Assembly (NCBI GenBank): GCA_905479615.1
Contig: CAJQNH010000207.1
Span: 1 to 6,269 of the forward strand
Direction: 5' to 3'
Length of the DNA: 6,269 nucleotides
Source: an uncultured Eudoraea sp.
GTDB taxonomy: Bacteria; Bacteroidota; Bacteroidia; Flavobacteriales; Flavobacteriaceae
This document shows, in pieces, positions 1 through 6,269 of the stretch. Under the pieces are notes generated by a model, which was not told where the DNA came from, ran no database searches, and saw only the letters and a program-made list of their open reading frames with translations. How positions within the stretch are numbered: position 1 is the stretch's first letter; each line of letters starts with the position of its first letter. The translations under genes were made by a program, and so were the position numbers.

Positions 1-1371
1 TTTTAAAGCACTATCAGCGTATAAAATACTGGCAAAAATTTCTTTATTCTTCTTTATTAATTTTAAAGGCCGTGACTGCATTTTTTCTTCACCCATAATC
101 TCCCCGACCTTATGTATATAAGCTTCTTTATCAGGAATAAGAAAGGGTTTTTTAGAGCTTAAGGTAAAGAAGACATCTAGTCTTGGTTTTTTAGAACTTA
201 ACAGATCATTTTTCCATTTCTGAAAAAGTTCTTTGTCCGGATAACCAAGGGATATTCCGGCTGCATCTTCATTTTGTTTTAGATATTCGCTTCCAAACCC
301 TTTGCTGTCCAAAATAAAATCAACTCTTTCTTCATAGAGAAATTTGTCTAATTGATTTAGTGCACTGTTCCCTCCGTAATTAAAAGAAGTAGTGTAGTTA
401 TTTTTTTTAAGGATACCATAAATAGTCTGTCTTGCAGGAGAATCAGGAGAATTGGTAAAACCATTTTCTCCAAATGGTAAAGAACCTAATAAACACGGTA
501 ATGCGGCATGGCTTTCTCCGGCATTGCTCAAATAATTGTTCCAATACATAGATTTAGCCTGAAGTGAATCTAAAAAAGGAGTAAATCCACGATATATGGC
601 CTTGTCACCTACAAAATCTGAGCCGAGACCTTCTACCATTATAAAAACCAAATTAGGTTTCCTGTCCTTTAAATTGAAGTAAGGAGCAAGGCCTTTATTG
701 GAAACATAACTTTGTAATAAGGGATACTCTTCTTCTCCTTCATACTTATTAAAATCAAAAACCTCACCAGCTACACTATACGCTAAATGCTGTAATTTAT
801 TTTCGTTAACCGGGTTTTTATGGGTATTTAAGGTGGCTAGAAATAAACTAAAAAGAATAATAGTTAGTGGAAACATCCGGCTAATGGTACCATATACAGA
901 TGCGGTAATTTTATAAAAGAGGTATAAAAACCCTGCCATAACCGGGAGTAAAAGCAAAATAGACAGCATCAAGGTAGATGTAGATGTCCTGCTATTATAG
1001 ACTTCTAAAAATCCGGCACCAAGTATATCGTAGTTCCGCACATAAAATTCTATCAGTAAGCCTTCAATAATTAAAATAACAATGAACAGTATGCATGTCA
1101 CCTTAAATCCTAAAGAATGTTTCTTTTCCTCCAAATAATTAAAGATGAAAGCCATAAAGAGGCCAATTATAGCTATAAACCCTGAATGATGCACTACTAA
1201 AAGCAATAGACTTTTAGTCAATACCCCATCAAGAACACCCGCCATATACAGGCGTATATTTTGATAAAGAGACAAAACCATCAAGCATAGGAAAAAGGCC
1301 ATGATGAGTCGTATAAAGTCCCTTAAGGTCTTTCGCCCGGCATTCCCTGATGTGTCTGTGACTATCTGCAT
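1..1371 (-). CDS. LTA synthase-like membrane sulfatase/phosphotransferase, C-terminus cut by window edge
   Basis: A reading frame of 457 codons runs from the ATG at 1371-1369 to base 1 without a stop, so the C-terminus is missing. Five hydrophobic segments (about residues 20-37, 54-77, 90-108, 136-154, 163-179) precede an extracytoplasmic alkaline-phosphatase-superfamily domain, the layout of LtaS/OpgB-type enzymes that transfer phosphoglycerol or similar groups to surface glycans or lipids. Family marks: KPNLVFIMVEG (238-248), with E247 as probable metal ligand; TPFLDSL (264-270); the nucleophile region NAGESHAALP (283-292), followed by GSLPFG (296-301); YGG (332-334); FFTLSS (401-406); and YADSAL (451-456). 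The nucleophile position appears to be Ser287, where LtaS has Thr. The FTLSS motif is followed by KKPF, where relatives usually carry a His. The Asp-His metal motif expected further on lies outside the window. The gene starts 4 nt after the glycosyltransferase stop, so it is probably co-transcribed. The family is clear; the transferred group and acceptor are unknown, and a true sulfatase or phosphoethanolamine transferase cannot be excluded. Confidence 0.88.
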   Translation of the reverse strand, partial: MQIVTDTSGNAGRKTLRDFIRLIMAFFLCLMVLSLYQNIRLYMAGVLDGVLTKSLLLLVVHHSGFIAIIGLFMAFIFNYLEEKKHSLGFKVTCILFIVILIIEGLLIEFYVRNYDILGAGFLEVYNSRTSTSTLMLSILLLLPVMAGFLYLFYKITASVYGTISRMFPLTIILFSLFLATLNTHKNPVNENKLQHLAYSVAGEVFDFNKYEGEEEYPLLQSYVSNKGLAPYFNLKDRKPNLVFIMVEGLGSDFVGDKAIYRGFTPFLDSLQAKSMYWNNYLSNAGESHAALPCLLGSLPFGENGFTNSPDSPARQTIYGILKKNNYTTSFNYGGNSALNQLDKFLYEERVDFILDSKGFGSEYLKQNEDAAGISLGYPDKELFQKWKNDLLSSKKPRLDVFFTLSSKKPFLIPDKEAYIHKVGEIMGEEKMQSRPLKLIKKNKEIFASILYADSALK

Positions 1372-1375
1372 TTTA

Positions 1376-2803
1376 TTATATTTTGGCAAATCCTTTACGT
1401 ACCTGTGATCCCCAGCCTGATTTTACTCTAAATAATTTTTTATAATTCCCCCGGATAGCAGACCACACTACTAAAGGGTGAAATGTAAATGGTTCTATTA
1501 TTGCACAAAACATAAGAATGAGTATATCTTTTGTCTTGGTATACTGATTATAAGAATACACATCCCAAAGAATTGCATAGAATGAGAACATAATGGAAAA
1601 TGTATAGACTGTAATTGTAATGGCCAGAAAAAAGTCCAAATTCAAAATTCCCATATAGTAAAATATGATAATGGAGAAAAACCCTGTAAATTCTAAAATT
1701 GGCGCCAGCCATTCATAGAAAAACCAATACGGATAACTAAGTATTCCAAGTCGGCCAAATTTTGGGTTAAAAAACATATCCTTATGTGTAAACAAGGTTT
1801 CCAGGTTTCCTCGTGCCCATCTATCTCGTTGGTTCACCAGGTTTTTAGTGCTTTCCGGAACTTCTGTCCAGCAGAGTGGATCAGGGATATATTCAATCGT
1901 ATAGGGAAGTTGGCGCTCATGCATATGACGCCTCATTCTAAATACAATTTCCATATCCTCGCCTACTGTTTTAGTGTCATATCCACCAACTTCAAGGGCT
2001 ATTTCCCGATCGAAAAACCCAAAAGCGCCTGAAATGATCAAGAGACTATCTATACTGTCCCAAGCCATTCTTCCTAAAAGAAAAGATCGGGTATACTCTA
2101 ATAATTGAAATCTGGCCAGCCAATTTTTTGGTAGCCGTATCTCCTCAAGAGTTCCCCCTGAAATTTTACTGGAATTAGCTACACGAATTACCCCGCCTAC
2201 GGCAATTACCCTTTTCTGAGTTCTTTGATAAAATGACTTTACAACATGCAATAGCGCGTCGGGTCGTAAAAGGCAATCCACATCTATACATCCAACATAT
2301 TTATTTGCTGATAGTTGAATACCCGTATTTAAGGCATCAGATTTACCCCCATTTTCCTTGTCAATAACTATTAACTTTGAGAAGGAGCGCTCCTTTGATT
2401 TGTACACTCCCCGTATTGGTTTTGTATTCCATTCAGGATCTATTATCCATTCTACTTTCTCCAGATCATAGGCGTCTATCATATTCTGCAAGGTGTCATC
2501 CTGACTCCCATCATTAACCACCATTACCTCATAATTCACGTATTGAAGGGAAAGAAGAGACCGAACGTTTTCAACTATGGTCAACCCCTCGTTATGGGCC
2601 GGAGCAATAATAGTAATACTTGGTGCCAAAGGTGAAGCCATTATCTTAGACAAATCGACGAAACTGTTTTTCCTTCTGTAGTGTATAGAATTTCGGGTAG
2701 ACAGATATCCCATAATGCTAAACATGGTGAAAAGCACTACTGTAAACACAAGAAATACAATGTTTAAATATTCTATTAATATGTTGAATAAACTACTATC
2801 CAT
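1376..2803 (-). CDS. Membrane-embedded family 2 glycosyltransferase (processive polysaccharide synthase type)
   Basis: This 475-residue protein has one N-terminal membrane segment (about 10-34), a cytoplasmic GT-A domain (about 60-345) and several C-terminal hydrophobic segments (about 352-386, 390-412, 426-450). This is the build of cellulose, PNAG and hyaluronan synthase-like enzymes that polymerise sugars from nucleotide-sugar donors and pass the chain across the inner membrane. Catalytic marks are complete: PAHNE (68-72), VVNDGS with D98, NGGKSDALN (151-159), the metal-binding DVD (174-176), SGAFGFF (258-264), VGED with catalytic base D283, and QRDRW (325-329), the Q-x-x-R-W motif of processive enzymes. 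The C-terminal GWGSQVRKGF (463-472) resembles a tail seen in this GT2 subgroup. No PilZ domain is present, so direct c-di-GMP control of this polypeptide is not indicated. The ATG overlaps the end of the HEAT gene by 8 nt and has a good AAGGAG 7 nt upstream. Two TAA stops in tandem end the gene. The sugar and product cannot be told from sequence. Confidence 0.93.
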   Translation of the reverse strand: MDSSLFNILIEYLNIVFLVFTVVLFTMFSIMGYLSTRNSIHYRRKNSFVDLSKIMASPLAPSITIIAPAHNEGLTIVENVRSLLSLQYVNYEVMVVNDGSQDDTLQNMIDAYDLEKVEWIIDPEWNTKPIRGVYKSKERSFSKLIVIDKENGGKSDALNTGIQLSANKYVGCIDVDCLLRPDALLHVVKSFYQRTQKRVIAVGGVIRVANSSKISGGTLEEIRLPKNWLARFQLLEYTRSFLLGRMAWDSIDSLLIISGAFGFFDREIALEVGGYDTKTVGEDMEIVFRMRRHMHERQLPYTIEYIPDPLCWTEVPESTKNLVNQRDRWARGNLETLFTHKDMFFNPKFGRLGILSYPYWFFYEWLAPILEFTGFFSIIIFYYMGILNLDFFLAITITVYTFSIMFSFYAILWDVYSYNQYTKTKDILILMFCAIIEPFTFHPLVVWSAIRGNYKKLFRVKSGWGSQVRKGFAKI

Positions 2804-5219
2804 TAATCTTCTCCTTAAGTTTTTTAGGAAATAAGATTATGTTTCTCATAAGTGAACCAAATATTTTATTTTCCTCTTTATCAGTTTCTTTTTTATCTGT
2901 TTCATCTGGCGGCAGCCCCATTTTTATCACCTCCAATGCGGTATCCATTAATTCAAAATCCAACTCAAAAAGATGTGTCTGATTATTATCGTTTTCACTG
3001 GTTGAATCGTCTAAGAAACAGTACTCCAAAGGCATCATATTTTCCTCTTCTATATCCGGAAAACCTGTTAAATTCTTATTTAGAGGACTTGTTTCATCCG
3101 TTTCTTCCACATCAGAATAAGGATTCTCAGCACCCTGGTCATTAGTTTGAATTTGTTCTGTGGAAGTCTGGTCTGACATATCAGGTGTTAACAAATTTTG
3201 TAACTCCTTTAATATTAATTCTGCTTTAGCACTTACTTTTTTGTCGCTATCGTCAAGGAGTGTCTTTAAAAAAAGAACTTCTTTCTTATCGCCTACTGCC
3301 AATATCTCATCTAATAAGATAAGCTTAGACTCTGTGTCACAGGTTCGGAATAATTCCTGAAATATGCTGAATCCATAAAAAGCTGGAATAGAGTTGTCAT
3401 CTTTATTATCATCACTCGCAAGATTATCATACCTGGCAGATTCATTTAAAGCAGCAGATTGTGCCATATTCCCGGATCCTTGAGATTCGTTTACGAATGC
3501 CTTCCAGTCTATCGATTTTTGGGCTATGATTTCTGAACTTTCGAGTTCTTGTTTTGGTAACCAGTTAACTTGCGGTAATTTATTATGCAGATTTGAAATT
3601 TTTTCTTCTTCAATTACTTCCTCTTCGTTTACTTCAATAGCTAATAAATCTTCAACAGCAGTCTCTTCTAAATCTTCTGATTCTTTCTCTGCATTACTTT
3701 CCACCACCAATGGTAAAAATTCCAATTCTGAATCTTCTTCACCTTTAGATACATCATCTACATTATGGGTTTTGATTTTATCAAGAATTGCCTCTAATTC
3801 TTCTTTAAAACTTTCCTCTTCCAGAATTTCTTTCGTTTCAACATCACTATTCTCAACAGTTTTAGGATCCACAGTAGACTTTAGTTCCTCTTCTTCTGAT
3901 ATCAATGGCAGGAAATCCAGGGGCAAATAGTTCACTTCCTGATCCTCCGATTCATTACATTCTGTAAGGATGTCCTCCAATTCCTCCATAAAGCAGAGAT
4001 CAAAAATTATTTCATCCTCAAATTCCGGGTTCAAATGATCCTGTATTTCCAAAGAATCTTTGTTATGGTCGGCAGCTTGCAGACTGTCGTCTTGTTGCAA
4101 CTCATTATTTTTCATAATTCCTGCTAATTGAGTAGAATTGTCTTCTACATTATTTTCATAACTTTTGGTGGCAATACTCTTATCAATTCCTTCTGTTGGA
4201 ACATAGGTCTCTGGGGCTATGGCATTAATTGTACTTATAGCTTTACTTTTTACAAGGAAGTTTGATTCTTTATTTAATATAGTTTGAAGAAATTCTATAT
4301 CCTCCGCTTTCCCTATTGAAGAAATGGTGTCGAGAATCTGTAATTTAATATCTACCCTACAGTTTCTAAAGACAGATTTTAAAGTATACACGGCTTCAAA
4401 AACACCAAAATCCTTAATACACTGAATGGCTTCTGATTTAATCTGGTCATTCTTATGCTTTACTAATTCTATCAGAGACTTATTGGCGTCATTTTGGTTA
4501 TAATGCTTAATAAGCCTTAGGGCAAATAAAACCACATCCTTGTTTTTAGAGGTAAGCCATGCCTTAAATTGCGGAGGTGTAAAGTCCTCAAAATTCCTTA
4601 ATACATCCAGTAGTTTTAATTGTTGCCACTCTGAGATTCCATATCTTGTAGTATCTAAAAAGTACGAAATGCCTTCATGTTTTAATGTAACCGTTGCTAT
4701 TTGTGCTTGTTTACGTACTACTCCTCTTTTATCATTAATAAACTTTTTTATAAACCCATATGCAGCTAATACTCTCATTTGGGTTAATTCAAGTATTCCC
4801 TTGGAAACGACTTCCCAGCGCCAGCTCCTTAATTTATTAAAGGCATCTAAATGTAGCTCCAGGTCCTGGTACAATTTAAAAATACGATTACGAGAATCGC
4901 CCGAAAGGTCTTTTTTAAGATCTAACAGGATCTCTGTTAATACTAATCGGTTAAAGGGTATTTTCAATAAATCTCGAATTTCAATTTTTAATTTTATGTA
5001 TTCATAATTTTCTTCCTTAGTGGCATCTGTCTCGTAAAAGAGAAAATTGCTGATGATAGGTGCCAGGATCTTTTTTTGACGGGCTACCTTCGTCGCTTTA
5101 GCAGAAAGACGGTTTCTGAATATAAAAACAAATGCAAAGAATAAAATCCCGAGCCCAGAAAACAATATTGTTAAATCCCACAAAAGATCCGTATGGATCT
5201 TTGGTGCACTTAACAGCAT
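2796..5219 (-). CDS. Membrane-anchored HEAT-repeat scaffold protein with a long acidic linker
   Basis: The product is 807 residues from the ATG at 5219. A longer reading from a TTG at 5252 gives 818 and lies only 4 nt from the preceding stop; I prefer ATG because TTG starts are rare in such genomes. In order (ATG numbering): one membrane segment (about 12-34), followed by a basic stretch that predicts a cytoplasmic body; a helical region with HEAT-like repeats (about 134-334); a Glu/Asp-rich, probably disordered linker (about 339-611); one further HEAT-like unit (about 620-672); a second acidic segment; and a basic, amphipathic-looking C-terminus (785-807). The isolated unit (624-655) matches the last unit of the first block (284-315) at 13 of 32 positions. 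The linker repeats EELE(D/A)IL (412-418, 473-479) followed by L(D/E)FLPL(I/V) (434-440, 499-505). No catalytic motif is seen. HEAT repeats bind proteins, and the position between a response regulator and a glycan synthase suggests a regulatory or assembly scaffold; that role is inferred. Confidence 0.85.
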   Translation of the reverse strand: MLLSAPKIHTDLLWDLTILFSGLGILFFAFVFIFRNRLSAKATKVARQKKILAPIISNFLFYETDATKEENYEYIKLKIEIRDLLKIPFNRLVLTEILLDLKKDLSGDSRNRIFKLYQDLELHLDAFNKLRSWRWEVVSKGILELTQMRVLAAYGFIKKFINDKRGVVRKQAQIATVTLKHEGISYFLDTTRYGISEWQQLKLLDVLRNFEDFTPPQFKAWLTSKNKDVVLFALRLIKHYNQNDANKSLIELVKHKNDQIKSEAIQCIKDFGVFEAVYTLKSVFRNCRVDIKLQILDTISSIGKAEDIEFLQTILNKESNFLVKSKAISTINAIAPETYVPTEGIDKSIATKSYENNVEDNSTQLAGIMKNNELQQDDSLQAADHNKDSLEIQDHLNPEFEDEIIFDLCFMEELEDILTECNESEDQEVNYLPLDFLPLISEEEELKSTVDPKTVENSDVETKEILEEESFKEELEAILDKIKTHNVDDVSKGEEDSELEFLPLVVESNAEKESEDLEETAVEDLLAIEVNEEEVIEEEKISNLHNKLPQVNWLPKQELESSEIIAQKSIDWKAFVNESQGSGNMAQSAALNESARYDNLASDDNKDDNSIPAFYGFSIFQELFRTCDTESKLILLDEILAVGDKKEVLFLKTLLDDSDKKVSAKAELILKELQNLLTPDMSDQTSTEQIQTNDQGAENPYSDVEETDETSPLNKNLTGFPDIEEENMMPLEYCFLDDSTSENDNNQTHLFELDFELMDTALEVIKMGLPPDETDKKETDKEENKIFGSLMRNIILFPKKLKEKING
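2811..2816 (-). promoter_or_regulatory. Shine-Dalgarno-like AAGGAG for the glycosyltransferase gene
   Basis: AAGGAG on the minus strand sits 7 nt before the ATG at 2803, inside the last codons (Lys-Glu-Lys) of the HEAT gene. It supports this start and coupled translation across the 8-nt ATGGATAG overlap. Bacteroidota generally rely little on such sites, and Lys-Glu codons can produce the string by chance, so its function is uncertain. Confidence 0.45.
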
Positions 5220-5256
5220 AATACTGCGATATGTTTGTGAGATTATTTCCAAAAAA

Positions 5257-5628
5257 TTATTTTTTAATTAGCTCTCTGCCCACCCTAACCAAAAGTTCCG
5301 AAGGACTCACTGGTTTAGATATAAAGTCATTGGCTCCTAATTCAAAGGCACTAAGAACATTTTCTTCATTTCCCGCAGATGAAATAATGATTATTGGAAT
5401 CTTTGAATTCAATTGGTTTCTTACGTAATCTATTAGTTCAATTCCAGAGAAATAGGGCATCATTATATCACTAACAATAATATCAGGAGTAGCTGTTTTA
5501 AGATATTCTTTTACATCCCTGCCATCGTTTGCCACATGGACGTTATAGCCCCCTTTCTGAAGTCTATAATCCAATAAAGATGCTAACAACTCGTCGTCCT
5601 CCGCTAATAATAGATTCTTATTTACCAT
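5257..5628 (-). CDS. Single-domain response regulator (CheY-like receiver)
   Basis: This 123-residue protein is one complete receiver domain with no output domain. The acidic pocket is E10-D11-D12 (in LLLAEDDE), the phospho-acceptor is D54 (in VSDIMMP), the switch hydroxyl is S83 (in PIIIISSAG), the aromatic position is F102 and the conserved lysine is K105 (in FISKPVSP). The protein ends a few residues after the last helix. It is therefore expected to be phosphorylated and to act by protein contact, not by binding DNA. Its likely donor is the Hpt domain of the gene just upstream, whose stop is 1 nt from this ATG. Its likely target is encoded in the same operon, with the HEAT protein that follows as the first candidate. 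The pairing is inferred from gene order; the domain call is firm. Confidence 0.95.
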   Translation of the reverse strand: MVNKNLLLAEDDELLASLLDYRLQKGGYNVHVANDGRDVKEYLKTATPDIIVSDIMMPYFSGIELIDYVRNQLNSKIPIIIISSAGNEENVLSAFELGANDFISKPVSPSELLVRVGRELIKK

Positions 5629-5629
5629 C

Positions 5630-6269
5630 CTACCCGTTTCTGTTTTTATTTAATCGTCCTAATTCTTCATTAATCATCTCTTCTGCTTTCGGATATTCCT
5701 GTACAAATCTGTTTAGCAGAAATTGCATATGATTTATATCTTTAGTGGTCTTTGCCGTTGTATTTAATTGCTCAACTATAGAAAATAACTCCATAGTCTG
5801 CATCATTTTTAAACCACATTTAATCTTGTGTGCTGCAAATTCAACTCCTTCCACATCGCCATTCTGGAGTTTCATTTTAACATTACCTATAAATTCAAGG
5901 GCATTTCTTTTGTAAAGGCCTATCAGCTCTTCTAACAGTTCTAACTCGCCCATACAGTCTTTTAAAACAGAATTAAGGTTAAAGGTTGATTCAGACCCCG
6001 TCTGACCAGCCTTATTATCGTCCGATGACCCCTTTAAATTAAAATTGGTTTGGAGGTCATTCCTGTTTTTAATTATTTTTGAAAGTAGTTCTTCCGGGCT
6101 AAAGGGCTTAAGGATGAAATCATTGATTCCACTATTTTCAAATTCGTTTTTATCATCAAAGGTGAAGTCTGCCGTGAGTGCTATTATGGGGATCTCTGCC
6201 ACTTCTTTTTTAGTACTTTTTCTAATTTTTTGTGTTACTTCAAACCCACTCATTATGGGCATTCTGAGA
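5630..6269 (-). CDS. C-terminal part of a hybrid sensor kinase/phosphorelay protein: receiver end plus Hpt domain (5' partial)
   Basis: The frame is open to the right edge; codons for Leu-Arg precede the Met at 6262, so that Met is internal. The window starts inside a receiver domain at LRMPIMSG, so the phospho-accepting Asp, normally just before the Leu, lies beyond the edge. Counting from the Met at 6262, the receiver shows the conserved Thr30 (in PIIALTAD) and Lys52 (in FILKPFSPEEL) and ends near residue 66. A polar linker (about 70-95) leads to a helical Hpt domain (about 95-195) with the phospho-accepting His145 in AAHKIKCG. A receiver followed by Hpt at the C-terminus is typical of hybrid histidine kinases; a kinase core and sensor are expected upstream but not seen. 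The Hpt would pass phosphate to the single-domain regulator that starts 1 nt after this stop. A kinase-less receiver-Hpt protein is the alternative. Confidence 0.9.
   Translation of the reverse strand, partial: LRMPIMSGFEVTQKIRKSTKKEVAEIPIIALTADFTFDDKNEFENSGINDFILKPFSPEELLSKIIKNRNDLQTNFNLKGSSDDNKAGQTGSESTFNLNSVLKDCMGELELLEELIGLYKRNALEFIGNVKMKLQNGDVEGVEFAAHKIKCGLKMMQTMELFSIVEQLNTTAKTTKDINHMQFLLNRFVQEYPKAEEMINEELGRLNKNRNG

Noticed and set aside
1784..2032. Plus-strand open frame of 82 codons
   Set aside because: It is antisense to the catalytic core of the glycosyltransferase, whose motifs are intact on the minus strand.
2852..3360. Two short plus-strand open frames (97 and 66 codons)
   Set aside because: Both are antisense to the C-terminal acidic part of the HEAT gene, with no motif or independent support.
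3526..3930. Plus-strand open frame of 134 codons, very Ser-rich
   Set aside because: It is the antisense shadow of the Glu/Asp-rich linker of the HEAT gene (GAA/GAT runs read as TTC/ATC and TCT/TCA on the other strand). It has no domain and no start context.
4540..5007. Plus-strand open frame of 155 codons
   Set aside because: It is fully antisense to the HEAT region of the real gene, with no recognisable motif.
5251..5265. AAAAAA-TTA-TTTTTT inverted repeat around the receiver stop codon, as a possible terminator
   Set aside because: Arms are only 6 A:T pairs with a 3-nt loop and no G/C stem. It lies inside a tightly spaced operon, so composition explains it better.
5251..5270. A6 run followed by T6 as a slippery site for a receiver-HEAT frameshift fusion
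   Set aside because: The HEAT frame is +1 relative to the receiver and open back to 5267, so a shift would fuse them. However, both proteins look complete alone and no stimulatory structure is seen.
5219..5270. Internal Bacteroidota-type promoter (TAnnTTTG) before the HEAT gene
   Set aside because: The T-run gives TAATTTTTTG, with the wrong spacing between TA and TTTG, and no convincing -33 TTG was placed.
5231..5732. Two short plus-strand open frames opposite the receiver gene
   Set aside because: They are shadows of the receiver gene, whose conserved residues are all on the minus strand.

Overview
The window is A/T-rich, gene-dense DNA read entirely from the minus strand. It most resembles a member of the Bacteroidota, probably a flavobacterium. 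The grounds are low G+C, A/T-rich start regions mostly without Shine-Dalgarno sequences, Ile/Lys/Asn/Glu-rich proteins, and the gene combination. The genus cannot be fixed from the sequence.

Layout in transcription order, from high to low coordinates: (1) 6269-5630, the C-terminal end of a hybrid sensor kinase or similar phosphorelay protein, with the end of a receiver domain followed by a histidine phosphotransfer (Hpt) domain; its N-terminal part lies beyond the right edge. (2) 5628-5257, a single-domain CheY-like response regulator. (3) 5219-2796 (possibly from a TTG at 5252), a large membrane-anchored HEAT-repeat protein with a very acidic, low-complexity middle. (4) 2803-1376, a membrane-embedded family 2 glycosyltransferase with all the signatures of a processive polysaccharide synthase. 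(5) 1371-1, a five-TM sulfatase/LTA-synthase-like phosphotransferase whose C-terminus lies beyond the left edge. Junctions are a 1-nt gap, a 4- or 37-nt gap, an 8-nt overlap and a 4-nt gap, so the five genes almost certainly form one operon. No intergenic stretch reaches 50 bases, and I found no promoter, terminator, RNA gene, mobile element or CRISPR array.

Working model (inference): a phosphorelay passes a signal through the Hpt domain to the stand-alone receiver. The receiver has no DNA-binding output and would act by protein contact. The cytoplasmic HEAT protein is the obvious candidate to receive that contact and to control or localise the adjacent glycosyltransferase. The LtaS-like enzyme would modify the glycan, or a lipid, outside the inner membrane. 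This would be post-translational control of surface polysaccharide synthesis by a response regulator through a HEAT scaffold, in place of the familiar c-di-GMP/PilZ control of cellulose-type synthases. Each family is recognisable. The wiring, and the architecture of the HEAT protein in particular, is what deserves attention.
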